Below are positions 22,789 through 32,403 of a DNA stretch of 64,000 nucleotides, piece by piece (position 1 is the first letter of the stretch; each line of letters starts with the position of its first letter). Under the pieces are notes generated by a model. That model did no database searches, was not told where the DNA came from, and was given only the letters and a program-made list of their open reading frames with translations. Position numbers and translations under genes: made by a program. Source of the DNA: Mercenaria mercenaria (taxonomy: Eukaryota; Mollusca; Bivalvia; Venerida; Veneridae); assembly GCF_021730395.1 (NCBI RefSeq), contig NC_069361.1, positions 60,493,001-60,557,000 on the forward strand. The letters are read 5' to 3'.

Positions 22789-23012
22789 CACCGATGTGGG
22801 TTCGAGCCTCACTCGGGGCGTTGAATTCTTCATGTGAGGAAGCCATCCAGCTGGCTTACGGAAGGTCGGTGTAGAACACCCAAGTGCCCGCTTGTGATGA
22901 AATAATGCACGGAGGGGCACCTGGGGTCTTCCTTCACCATCAAAGCTGGAAAGTCGCCATATGACCTATAATTGTGTCGGTGCGGCGTTAAACCCAACAA
23001 AATAAATAAATA
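22789..23012 (+). mobile_element. SINE, family B, 5'-truncated
   Basis: It starts inside the tRNA head just before the B box GGGTTCGAGCC. The body GTTGAATTCTTCATGTGAGG, GCTGGAAAGTCGCC and CATATGACC follows, with the tail GGCGTTAAACCCAACAAAAT then (AAAT)n. AGATCT at 22783-22788 and 23013-23018 is the likely target-site duplication. Confidence 0.88.
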
Positions 23013-23018
23013 AGATCT

Positions 23019-23999
23019 AGGTACAAATAAAGTTTAATTTTAGCTCTCGTAACGCTCGCTAATAAACAAACGGGAAAACCAGTGTGCTTCCGGAATATGT
23101 GGTGTGAAAAACGGATTTACGCATTGGTAACAGTATACCAAAATCATTCAACGGTATTATTTTTTCTTAGTTTTGAAGATTTACTTAACACCAACAATTG
23201 CTTTTATTTGCAATCAGGTTACATAATAGTAACAACATGATTAAATAAATTCTTCAGATTGTAGGAGTGTATTACAACAGACAAATAATATTCAATATAT
23301 GGGGACAGTGGTGTTCTTTTAGTTCATCTACATAGAGAAAAAATAACTAAAGCAACGAAGTTAATCAAATTTCGTTGTAAGGTAACATTGTCAAGTATAT
23401 TCATTTAGTTTTATTTCTTCTTTTTTTTCATCGTAGACGCTAGCTATTTATTGAGTACTAGTAATGAAAGTTCCAAGCCATAATGACTATGTTTGTATTG
23501 TAACTATTTATAATGATGTACAGTTAATCTTATAGAAAATATAGTCTCTTGTTATTCTAAATTCATTGAAACATAATGGGACTTTAATAGATAGCGGAAT
23601 TAAAATCACCAAAGGGTCTTTAACAAAATCTCTATAGTTCGGAAAATAATTTAATAACTTTCGATCTAGCACGGAAAGCACGACTTTCTGGTTTTCGTGG
23701 GAGTGGCCACGCCTGGATTTATAATATTATTGTATTTTTGAACTGAATGGATATTTTTGATTGGCCAATTTCGTGTGTTGCCATGCGACGGTCTTAGGAA
23801 AGATGATTTATACGGAAAGGGGTTCAGAGTGTAAATAAGTGGACATTGAATTAATGTGTCACGTCTGCGTGCGGGATGTAAACAGGCACTTAATGTAAAG
23901 GTAACTCGTTATATATTTATATTATTATGTCTATCATTTTACTAGGTGACTTTGCAAGAACGAAACACAATTTAGAATCTAGGTACACTTAAAGTCATT
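23019..23999. other. No feature recognised
   Basis: AT-rich spacer. No open frame or repeat I can name. Confidence 0.4.
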
Positions 24000-25113
24000 T
24001 TATCTTCTAAAATGTCTCATTATTAGTTGCGTCATATAGGTAATATTTGTAAGCAGATGTGCCGATTCCAAAGAGAATAGTTCCATAAACTTCGGGACAT
24101 TGGGACTTTTATAATATTTTTGGGTATAAAACGGACTCTTGCTAGATTAAAGAGGGGACATTTGAACAGATAATGTTCTTCGCCGATTTCATTCAACGGA
24201 CACAAAGTGCATTTCCTGTCTTCATGTGGGACGTAGGAGTTGTGCCATCGTCCTGTTTCAACAGGTAGTTTATGGTTACCAGTTCTGAAGTGAAATAGCG
24301 AAAGACGCAAGTGGCTAGGCAATATGGTTAAGTAAGGTTCAAGTTTAACTTCATTTTTAAAGATTCTATAATTGATGCCTTTTGGCGCGTTTGTAAGTTG
24401 GCTATCCCATTTTTTAGAAATTGGTCAAGAAGGGTACGCTTGACAGTTTTATCAATATATTTAGGGTTGATTGTGTTTTGTTGTATCCCTTGTATGCGTT
24501 TCCCGTTGAGTTTAGAATATCTCTGACAAAATTAAGCCATTTAAAATTAGTGTTGGAATTTAACATATTGTCATAACATATTTTGGATATCTTATTTTGG
24601 TTTCCGGAAATTAGTTTACTCCAGAATTTAATTACTGTACTTTTAATAATGAGTTCTAATAGGTATCTACCAAGTTCACCATACAGCATGTGGAGTACTT
24701 ATTTTACTTTTTGTTATTTTTCGAAGAAAATCGGTATGTACCTTTTCGATTATATCTAAGTTTTCGTATCCCCAAACCTCACAGTTATATGTAAGAATTG
24801 GTAATATCATTTGGTCAAACAGTTTTAATAGGATGTCAGTTCGCAAGTCAATATTCAATATTTTGTATATAGAATGTGCATGGCTTTATTTGCTTGACTA
24901 GAGATCAGTTTTCTAGCATTAAGAAAGCTTCCAGACGATGAAAATAGGACCCCCAGGTATTTTTATTCTTTTACAACCTCGACAGTTTCTCCATTTAGGG
25001 AAAACTTAAATCTGTCTGGTTTGTTTGTTCCAAATACTATCATTTTAGTTTTGTTCATATTGACTGTTAATTTCCACGTTTGTCAGTAGTCGTTAAAATC
25101 ATTTAGTATGTTT
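24000..25113 (-). mobile_element. 5'-truncated LINE (-): end of RT and C-terminal zinc finger
   Basis: On the minus strand, the region near 25110-24880 encodes TWKLTVNMNKTKMIVFG and KYLGVLFSSSGSF, the RT palm end. It continues with LPILTYNCEVWGYEN (about 24780), LYGELGRYLLEL (about 24680) and finally PVETGRWHNSY and the finger CTLCPLNEIGEEHYLFKC (about 24180). The gene order and finger resemble the + strand LINE at 20590, but the sequence is clearly different, so they are separate families or old copies. At least three stops or frame changes are seen. It is cut at about 25113, where an R1 end begins. Confidence 0.8.
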
Positions 25114-25150
25114 ATTGGTAAGGTATTGGTACTTTGCGGAACGGAACGAA
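25114..25150. repeat. R1 terminal fragment
   Basis: AAGGTATTGGTACTTTGCGG followed by AACGGAACG is one R1 end without its partner. It lies exactly at the truncated end of the minus-strand LINE. Confidence 0.6.
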
Positions 25151-25423
25151 TCGAGAGAATTTTAATTTATTTGCATGAAATATTTCAGGAATATCGGATA
25201 ATCATTTATGTGTGTATGTTTGTATAACTGTCGAGCTTGGATCTGCAAGTTATCTTTTTATGTGTGAAGATTACAGGAGAATTTGTATGTTCGTGAAGGG
25301 AATACTTTGCGCATATTTCCTTGCATGTAACTGCTTGTTATGAAATTTGATTCTCCTATTTATTTTTTAATTCTTACTTGTCAGCATATTGAAAACGTAT
25401 ATAACCAAATTAGCTTTTTCTAT

Positions 25424-25497
25424 CTCGTTTCGTTCCGTTTCGCAAAGTACCAATAACCACACAGGTGTTGGTACTTTGCGAAACGGAACAAAACGTG
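25424..25497. repeat. R1-end hairpin (back-to-back ends)
   Basis: CGTTCCGTTTCGCAAAGTACC pairs with its inverted copy GGTACTTTGCGAAACGGAAC around a ~15 nt loop. This is the R1 end-to-end junction in isolation: two outward-facing ends with no interior attached. Confidence 0.75.
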
Positions 25498-25499
25498 AA

Positions 25500-26165
25500 A
25501 CGTGATTGTTGCGGTGGGATATATATAGCCTCTGTGGCTAATACTGGATCCAAATTGTTCAAAAGTGGATTCGAGGGCACGGTCTCGGAGGGCCCGGTCT
25601 TATTTGGTACGGGACCCTTGTCGCGGGCTGATGTAGAGGTTGTCGTTCCCATGGGTGCTTGTCTGACAGGTTGATCGTCTGTCATGCGTGGCAGTGATCC
25701 ACTACCAAGTGGGAATCGTGGTGTGTTGCGCATGGAGTGCGGATGTGTAGGGCTCGAGCCCGGATGAAGGATGGCCATGCTGGTAGTAGCCCCCTATTCT
25801 AGAGAAAGATCGTTCGAATCACTGGGAATCGAGCGCCCTGTTTCCATTTCACGAGGGCTTTCTAGGAGATTTGACTGGTTAAGCTGTTGAGCATAAGATT
25901 GGCGTATGTTTTCATTGTTTTTCTTGACAGTATTTGCAACCCTGTTAGAAACCTCTGCGTGCTGCGAACCTCTCAAAATTTCATACCAGTCCGGGAACAT
26001 TTAGTGCCGCCGGGTAAACTATTTGCACATTTTTATGACCATGTTTCGAGCGTTCAGTTATAAATCTTTGCCAGAGAAATTTTTTGGCATCACTAATTTC
26101 TCTAGGAAAATCGCGAGTGAGTCCAATATTAGTGCCTTTTAACGTGTATGCGTTTTGAAGGTATA
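25500..26165 (-). mobile_element. LINE ORF1-protein fragment (-)
   Basis: On the minus strand from about 26165, the peptide NIGLTRDFPREISDAKKFLW and then NVQIVYPAAL has the pattern IGxTRDFPxEIxxA...IxYPAxL. It is followed by FPDWYEILRGSQHAEV (about 25995), then a Ser/Asn/Gln/Pro-rich tail down to about 25500. This is the RRM-to-C-terminal end of ORF1 proteins of L1/Tx1-type LINEs in molluscs. Residues between YPAAL and MFPDWYE are lost with a frame change, and a stop interrupts the tail. It may or may not belong to the LINE at 24000-25113, from which it is separated by R1 ends and ~270 bp. Confidence 0.65.
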
Positions 26166-26865
26166 CTTAAAAACTCACTTTTTACCGGGTTTATTAGATG
26201 TAATCGATAATTGACTGAGTATGTTTACACCGATAATTGACTTGACTGAGTATGTTTTAACTGAATGGCTTAAAAATAAAATCTGTACAGAATTTTTCCA
26301 ATTTTTCCAATGTTTTCGTCTATGCTGGAAAAACTCGTCTTGCACCCGACATGTAAGATGACTCATGAATGAAAATATTATGCTGGTTTAGTAAATTTGT
26401 ACCTAAAAGAAACACATTCGTTTTTCCCCTTTATGTTACATGAAGAGTACGGCATACAAAAAAGGAATTAAACATTTTTAGGTATGGATAGCAGTACCCG
26501 GCACTTGGGTAATTGTTTTGCGTTAACTCTACAGAGCATCGTTACCATCTAAACAGTTACTGCCGAGCAAGATATTTTCATCTGCACCTACGATCAGTGT
26601 CTGACATCAGGGAGAAGAATCATACCTAGAAAAATGAACCTGTTCGTTCATTCATTCATTTACAGCACTGCTTTTTCTTTACTATCTCAAATTAACAAAC
26701 TTGTGGGCACAGGAAAATGTTCCAGATAATGCCATACTCAATACTGTTTGAACTGAAAACTTGATTTTAGATGGAAAAACAACTATAATGTAAATTCGCA
26801 TGAAATTAAATCAATGTGCATTCATAGTAAATGATGTTGACGTAGATTATGGACGACATTTTATA
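26166..26865. other. No feature recognised
   Basis: AT-rich spacer. The short minus-strand frame at 26175-26366 has no recognisable motif. Confidence 0.4.
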
Positions 26866-27050
26866 TGAGAGATAACACGGCCCAGATTTTTGAGTTTGAA
26901 ATACACAATATACACGAAAAAACCGGGCGATGTTTGGCGCATGATAAAAAAAATTGTGGCGATGTTCTGGAGCAGGTTATTGTAAACTTCATCACAAATA
27001 ACGCAATGATCGTTTTAACTAATTTTACGGCGTTAGATTTCACTTTCTAG
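26866..27050 (-). repeat. ~180 bp dispersed repeat, reverse copy
   Basis: The reverse complement matches 31085-31262 over about 175 bp, including AAGTTTACAATAACCTGCTC, ACATCGCC and GTATTTCAAACT. The paired open frames here (both strands, 60-61 codons) are a property of the repeat. Confidence 0.75.
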
Positions 27051-27860
27051 CGCAAATTACGGCGAGCCAGTCTAAAATGGCCCAATGCGCTTGCGCACAA
27101 GTAAGTTTTGAAATCCTCTTAGACGAAAATAATTGTTCGTTTAAAATAAAGAAATATAGTGTAATACTATTGTTACACAAATGTTGGAAACGGTTCAGTT
27201 ATTAACAAACAAAAAATATATATAGATATATATTTACTCTTGTTCTGCGGTAAATTTTTGGTATATTCTATGAAATTCTTTAATAATTTTGATTTCAATA
27301 ACTATACATATTCAGATGTAAATTGTTGTTATATTATATGAAATTCTTTTAATGTATTTAGTTTGGAGTCTAAGCAATTCAACATGTACAGACATAAAAC
27401 ATGTTAAGGTAGATCTAAACAAATAAAAGATAGATATATAATTGAATAACGGTATTTGCAAGGTGGAAATCTATTGCCTGCAGATGTCTAACGCTATATC
27501 CCTTTAATAATACATTACCTGCGATTACGCATAAGGACCTTTGAACAGAAATATCTAACTGAGATGTCAAACACATTTTACAATTAGCACACTGGTTACA
27601 TGGCTTTTAATCAGTAAATAGGGATTAGATTGTGTCATCAAAGATTTTCTTAGACACCATTTTTCTGTATTATGGGCAGTTTTAAGGCAGTTAATTTGCT
27701 TACTTGCCATATCCTGTTTTAGGGTCCGAGACGAACCGATTTTATGTACATATTTTTCATTGGTCAGTTGAATTTGTAATAAGATTTTTAATTGGATAAT
27801 TATGAAGGAATCAACCGTTTCCAAATCCTTTATAAGCACATCAGCTACCCCGAGAAAGCC
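27051..27860. other. No gene recognised
   Basis: AT-rich spacer; a 90-codon minus-strand frame (27567-27839) shows no known motif. Confidence 0.4.
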
Positions 27861-28795
27861 AAAACTCTGGCTTCGTAGAAAAATAAATGTTATTGGGAGC
27901 TGACAAGATTTTTATTCTTTTTATAGGTAAGTCAAATTTTGTACTCTGTATTTTTTTTTCAACTTTGTAAAATCTGGATTGGTAACTTTTAAATTTTAAC
28001 AGAGATCTTATCTTAATGCTAGGCACATGTGTTTTGGAATTGTTTGTTTTATATCTATCCAGCTATTCAGATAGCTACTTAGTATTTTTGTCGTTCATGT
28101 GTAAGATTTGTACTTCTATAGTTTAGTTTTATACATATATTATGCATCTCAGAAAACTTCAAAGTATTTTTGTTTATGAGTAAGATTTAGTAGATTCTTT
28201 TTACTGTTGATTTATTACAGAAATTATGCTTTATAATGAAATCTGAACTAGTTATTATTCACATAGAGAGAAAAGAAACTTATTGAGGAGTACTCTAAAT
28301 TCTTAATCACTTAGTGTACTTTCATTAAGAACTTGTCGCTTAATTTGCGTCTTTCGGTCTATTTTAATAATATTCTAGGTCGTGAGTACTCTTCATAGGA
28401 AAACAAATTTAGATGTATTCAGGAAATCAAATAACTGAATAAAACCGAAAAAGTAACTTTTAGGCATTTCAATGTGTTTAAGAAACAAATCTAGAGTAGG
28501 CAGTATGTTGGCTGAGTGTCGATTTAATGTAAGAAACCAGAATGGTAGGATATTTGTTTGTGTATATTAAAACTGTTAGTTGATAAACTTAGAGTATGAT
28601 TTTCTGGTTCATTAAAGAGTTAGTCTCTAGGCTCGGTAAATTATTTATCATTTTCTTAAATTTATTGATCATTGATTGAATGTATGCTTGATGTTATGTA
28701 TGTGATTTATATGGATGTTTGTACAAAAAAAAACTCTGGCTTCGTAGAAAAATAAATGTTATTGGGAGCTGACAAGATTTTTATTCTTTTTATAG
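27861..28795 (+). mobile_element. 803 bp insert ending in poly-A between exact 66 bp direct repeats
   Basis: The 66 bp sequence beginning AAAACTCTGGCTTCGTAG and ending TTTTATTCTTTTTATAG occurs at 27861-27926 and again at 28730-28795 with no difference that I can see. The insert between them (27927-28729) is T-rich, non-coding on both strands, and ends GTACAAAAAAAA directly before the second copy. This looks like a retroposed 3' end, or a retrocopy of a UTR, with an unusually long target-site duplication. A simple local duplication is the alternative. Confidence 0.65.
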
Positions 28796-29080
28796 ATCTT
28801 AGTATCCCCGCAGCCTTAGCCATGAGGCGGAGAAAAAAAGGAAGAAACGCTTGTAGGCAAGGAGCCTATATCCAATGGCTATGATTACTATACAGTACAG
28901 GCAGAAAGAATAACCATCCTTTCAGACATACCAACTACATCTTTCTATGCGTAAAAGGTATAAAGAAAACAATAACAAAATTTAAGGCGTAACACTATTC
29001 TTTGTTCGCAGTATTCAAAGATATGCATATGAATTGAATCGCGTTAAAATGTATTTCGTTCAATTAAATGAATTTATTGT

Positions 29081-29423
29081 TTAACTGTCGGGTTCGTTTG
29101 CTCCGTTCGGAAGACCTGCCGGAGTAAGAAGAGTTCTTTCGAGCTTCGATAGTCGGAGATGTTAATCACGTGATCAAAACAAGGCGGCAATTCGACATAT
29201 AAACCTTACAAACTGAGTAATAAACTAGAACAAATAAAATGTTTAGAATTTCTTTTTCAAATAGCACATTAACAATAAAAATTTCTGAAAAAATACATTT
29301 AAAAAAGAATGATATAATTTTTCACTTCCGGCAGACGTCCGTTCGATTGGGATTTTCTTCTAAGCTTTTCTAAAAGTTTCACGGAAGCTACTCTCTTGGG
29401 CCCAAACGAACGGGGCAGTTGAC
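29081..29423. repeat. Foldback element with ~40 bp TIRs
   Basis: The left end TTAACTGTCGGGTTCGTTTG is an inverted match of the right end CAAACGAACGGGGCAGTTGA, with mismatches. Further in, CCTGCCGG (about 29116) pairs with CCGGCAGACG (about 29328), and CTCCGTTCGG pairs with the neighbouring CGTCCGTTCG in part. The region is richer in CpG than its surroundings, so a promoter is also possible. Just downstream, AAAATG at 29454-29459 is followed at once by GTAAGA, a donor-like sequence. Confidence 0.45.
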
Positions 29424-31084
29424 AAACAAGCCTGTCAGGTGAGGTTCTCGTAAAAATGGTAAGATGCTAATTTGGCAGCTTTCACCAGGGCCAAGTTCAG
29501 TGTACAATTATTGCAGTGGTAGCTTTTGAACATTTTAAAATGAAATTCAGTAACTAGGAAATGCTTGGGCCTACAGTCCTCGGATAGGTGGTGGTTTTTC
29601 ATAACCTAAAGATGACTTATTGATTTTGAGGTCATTAGGTCATGGTCACAGTGACTATGACCCCTAATAGGTCACAGTGACCTGCAACAGGGAAACTGTT
29701 TTTCGTCTATAGCACAACCTATCATATAACCAGAGACATTGATAACAACTGTTATCTATGTCTCTGATATAACTTTAAAAGGAGCAACACTGGACCTCTC
29801 CTAGGTTTCTTTTTTAAAAGAAGCCTACTTGTATCTAATAGATTTTGCTGTATGTATTTAACGGTTTAGTACACGATATTCTGGTTTTCATTTGGAGACG
29901 CGTGTTCCTTTATACATATCTAGCAGATAGTGTGCAGTGACCAATTTGGACACATGTCAAGCAATTGTGTCTATTGTTTTTATCCGATTGCTTCAGGATG
30001 TTATATCATTTGTTTCATGCATATGTCTTTGTCCATAATTCAATACAAGACGAGTTGTGTCAGCCAATTAGTAAGACCATTTATTGTTATACAAACATTA
30101 AGTTTCAGACTTCCGAAGCAGGTTAAGATTTAACAAGATAAATTTTTTTTTTAAAGAAATGTTACAGTTTTAAATATATAAGCAGATGCAGGAAAATGTT
30201 CAGCATTGGCATATATCATTTATGTGAGAGTCACATTTAGTGGCCTTCTAAAATATAAGGAAATGAAACTAGATTACTGTACTCACAGGATAACTGTGGA
30301 ATCAGATTAAACTATTCGATAATGTGAAACCAGTATCACATGACATGAAGGTTTCTGAGGACGGCAAAATACATGTCAAACTAAAAAGAAGGGATAAAAT
30401 TGTTGTAATATCACAAGAACATGCCCAAGACAACAAATATTTATTACAATTTCTTACAAAAACAACAGATTTTGAACACAGTCCAAAAGAAATCCGTACA
30501 ATTAAAGGTGATGCGACAGAGAATCAACTGCGAAGAAGAAAATATTAATGAAAGTAGAGATTTCGACGAAGTATAAAACAATGCCGGGCGTTATTGACAC
30601 ACTCAGAGAACATGGTCAGTTTCACTTGTGCAAGAAATGGTTTCATTAGCATCAAACAAAACGTTTCTAATGGGAAATATATGCTATCTACTCTTTTAAG
30701 ACGTTGTCGATTAGTTTTCGAACACAACTTCGTCCCAAATGAGATACATGTAGGACATGACATTAAAATTCTGAAAAGTTAGATACAAATTGAACTCTTT
30801 AATGGTGATAAATCTGCTGTGAATAGGTCGGCGTCTATGTTTAAGCACTGAAAATATATTAAAAAAATAACAAGAATAATTTCAATGAATATAGATTAAC
30901 CTGGTATTTGTTGGCTTTGCAAGAATATAAGGATCTTACATGCCTGGCTGTATGACAGGCTGTTCCCTATCCGAGGGATTTCCTTAATGATAACAGAAAC
31001 TACAGGCAGCAATACATATATTCAGAAAGATGTATCACTAAAAACTGAATGTATATTCTTAGATATACACGTTCTACTCCTGCT
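29424..31084. other. Mostly unannotated; one small hairpin and one possible coding fragment
   Basis: CAGAGACATTGATAACA at about 29722 pairs with TGTTATCTATGTCTCTG just after it, a compact perfect-stem hairpin at 29722-29765. A lysine-rich frame at 30346-30548 is listed separately. No other feature is recognised. Confidence 0.45.
30346..30548 (+). CDS. Possible small coding fragment, unrecognised
   Basis: From the first ATG (30346) a 67-codon frame encodes MKVSEDGKIHVKLKRRDKIV, then VISQEHAQDNKYLLQFLTK and a charged end ENQLRRRKY. The residue use (Lys, Glu, Asp, Gln) is more protein-like than the AT-rich noise around it, and a lysine/arginine-rich frame continues in another register to about 30780. 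I see no known domain. A piece of a retrocopy or a decayed exon is possible; chance cannot be excluded. Confidence 0.25.
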
Positions 31085-31262
31085 GAATATTATCGTTACA
31101 AACAATTTGCTTGACAGCGTCGAAAACGGTCATTGCGCTATCTGTGATAAAGTTTACAATAACCTGCTCCCAAACATCGCCCAAATATTTTCATCCTGTG
31201 CCAAACATCGCCTTTTTTTCATGTATATGGTGTATTTCAAACTTAAAAATCTCCTCTAAAAC
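31085..31262 (+). repeat. ~180 bp dispersed repeat, forward copy
   Basis: It contains AAAGTTTACAATAACCTGCT, CCAAACATCGCC twice, and GTATTTCAAACTTAAAAATC. It is the inverted partner of 26866-27050. A SINE follows about 25 bp downstream. Confidence 0.75.
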
Positions 31263-31287
31263 ACCGATTTAGACATTATGATTTGGA

Positions 31288-31577
31288 GCCCGCCCGCTTA
31301 GCTCAGTAGGGAGAGCGTTTGTCTACACATCGCGGGGTCGCGAGTTCGATCCCCGGGCGGGGCGTATTTTCCGTGACGATTTGATAAAAGATATTGCGTC
31401 TGAAATCATTCGTCCTCCACCTCTGATAATTCATGTGGGAAAGTTGGCTGTACTTGCGGAAAACAGGTTTGTACTGGTACAGAATCCAGGAAAACTTGTT
31501 AGGTTAACTGACCGCCGTTACATGACTGAAATACTGTTGAAAAACGGCGTTAAACCCAAAACAAAACAACAAAAAAA
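31288..31577 (+). mobile_element. tRNA-derived SINE, family A, full length
   Basis: The head is GCCCGCTTAGCTCAGTAGG with B box GAGTTCGATCC and acceptor-like GGGCGGGG. The body has ATTCGTCCTCCACCTCTGA and ACTGGTACAGAATCCAGG, and the tail is ACGGCGTTAAACCCAAAACA followed by an A-rich run. It is close to the copy at 2541-2826. I could not fix its target-site duplication. Confidence 0.9.
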
Positions 31578-32403
31578 GGATGACAGGGGAAAGATTGATA
31601 GATATACAAGTTGAAGTCCATAAAGAAAAAATGTCTTTGTTTAGTAATATTTTCAAAGAAATGTGGTTATCAACTTTATAATTGTCGAAATAGGCGTAAA
31701 GTTTAACATTTAAAGGCCTAGATTTTGGCAGTGGGCCAAGGGATTTTTGTCTTCACCAGCACAGTTGAGGGCTAATGGCCATCACAGTATGGCTCCAATA
31801 AACAAGGTACATTGTTTATTGGAGAGTCAGTCTACCTTACAAGTGTATCTATTAGTGAGAAGGGGAAACAATGTAATTTATTTTAAATTAAAGAATAATT
31901 GATAACTTTTAAAGTTATACTAGTTTGTTTTCTTTGTTTTTGTTTTTTTTTTTTTGCATTTCTACGTAAAAAAAATATTTGTTGTTCAAACACAATAATA
32001 AAATAATCAGGAACTTATTTTCACAATAATGAAATAATGAGAAACTTACTTAAAGAAACATGCAAGTTTTTATTTTTTCAAATTCTGTCTGGAGAATTGT
32101 GATATTTCTGAAAAATGTGACTTTCACTCATCTAAAGCTTGCAGAATACTGTAAATAACAATTTTCTAAATTGAAAACAGAATGTGAATTCCAAAGTTAC
32201 AAAGCAAAGCATAAAAAAGTCCCATTTGACAACATACTGAAAATGAAAATTGAGTATAGATGGAACAGAATAATTTTATATTCAAATAATGTTGATACAT
32301 GAATACATGAAAATCAATTTCCAAATCGAAAATTATTGTTTGTCAGCACTATACTTGTGTTTTATTATCATTATTATTTTCAATATTATTACTGTATCTT
32401 TTA
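31578..32403. other. No gene recognised
   Basis: AT-rich spacer with a T run at 31940-31957 and (ATT)n-like sequence near 32360-32440 at the border of the LTR-retrotransposon relic. Confidence 0.45.
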
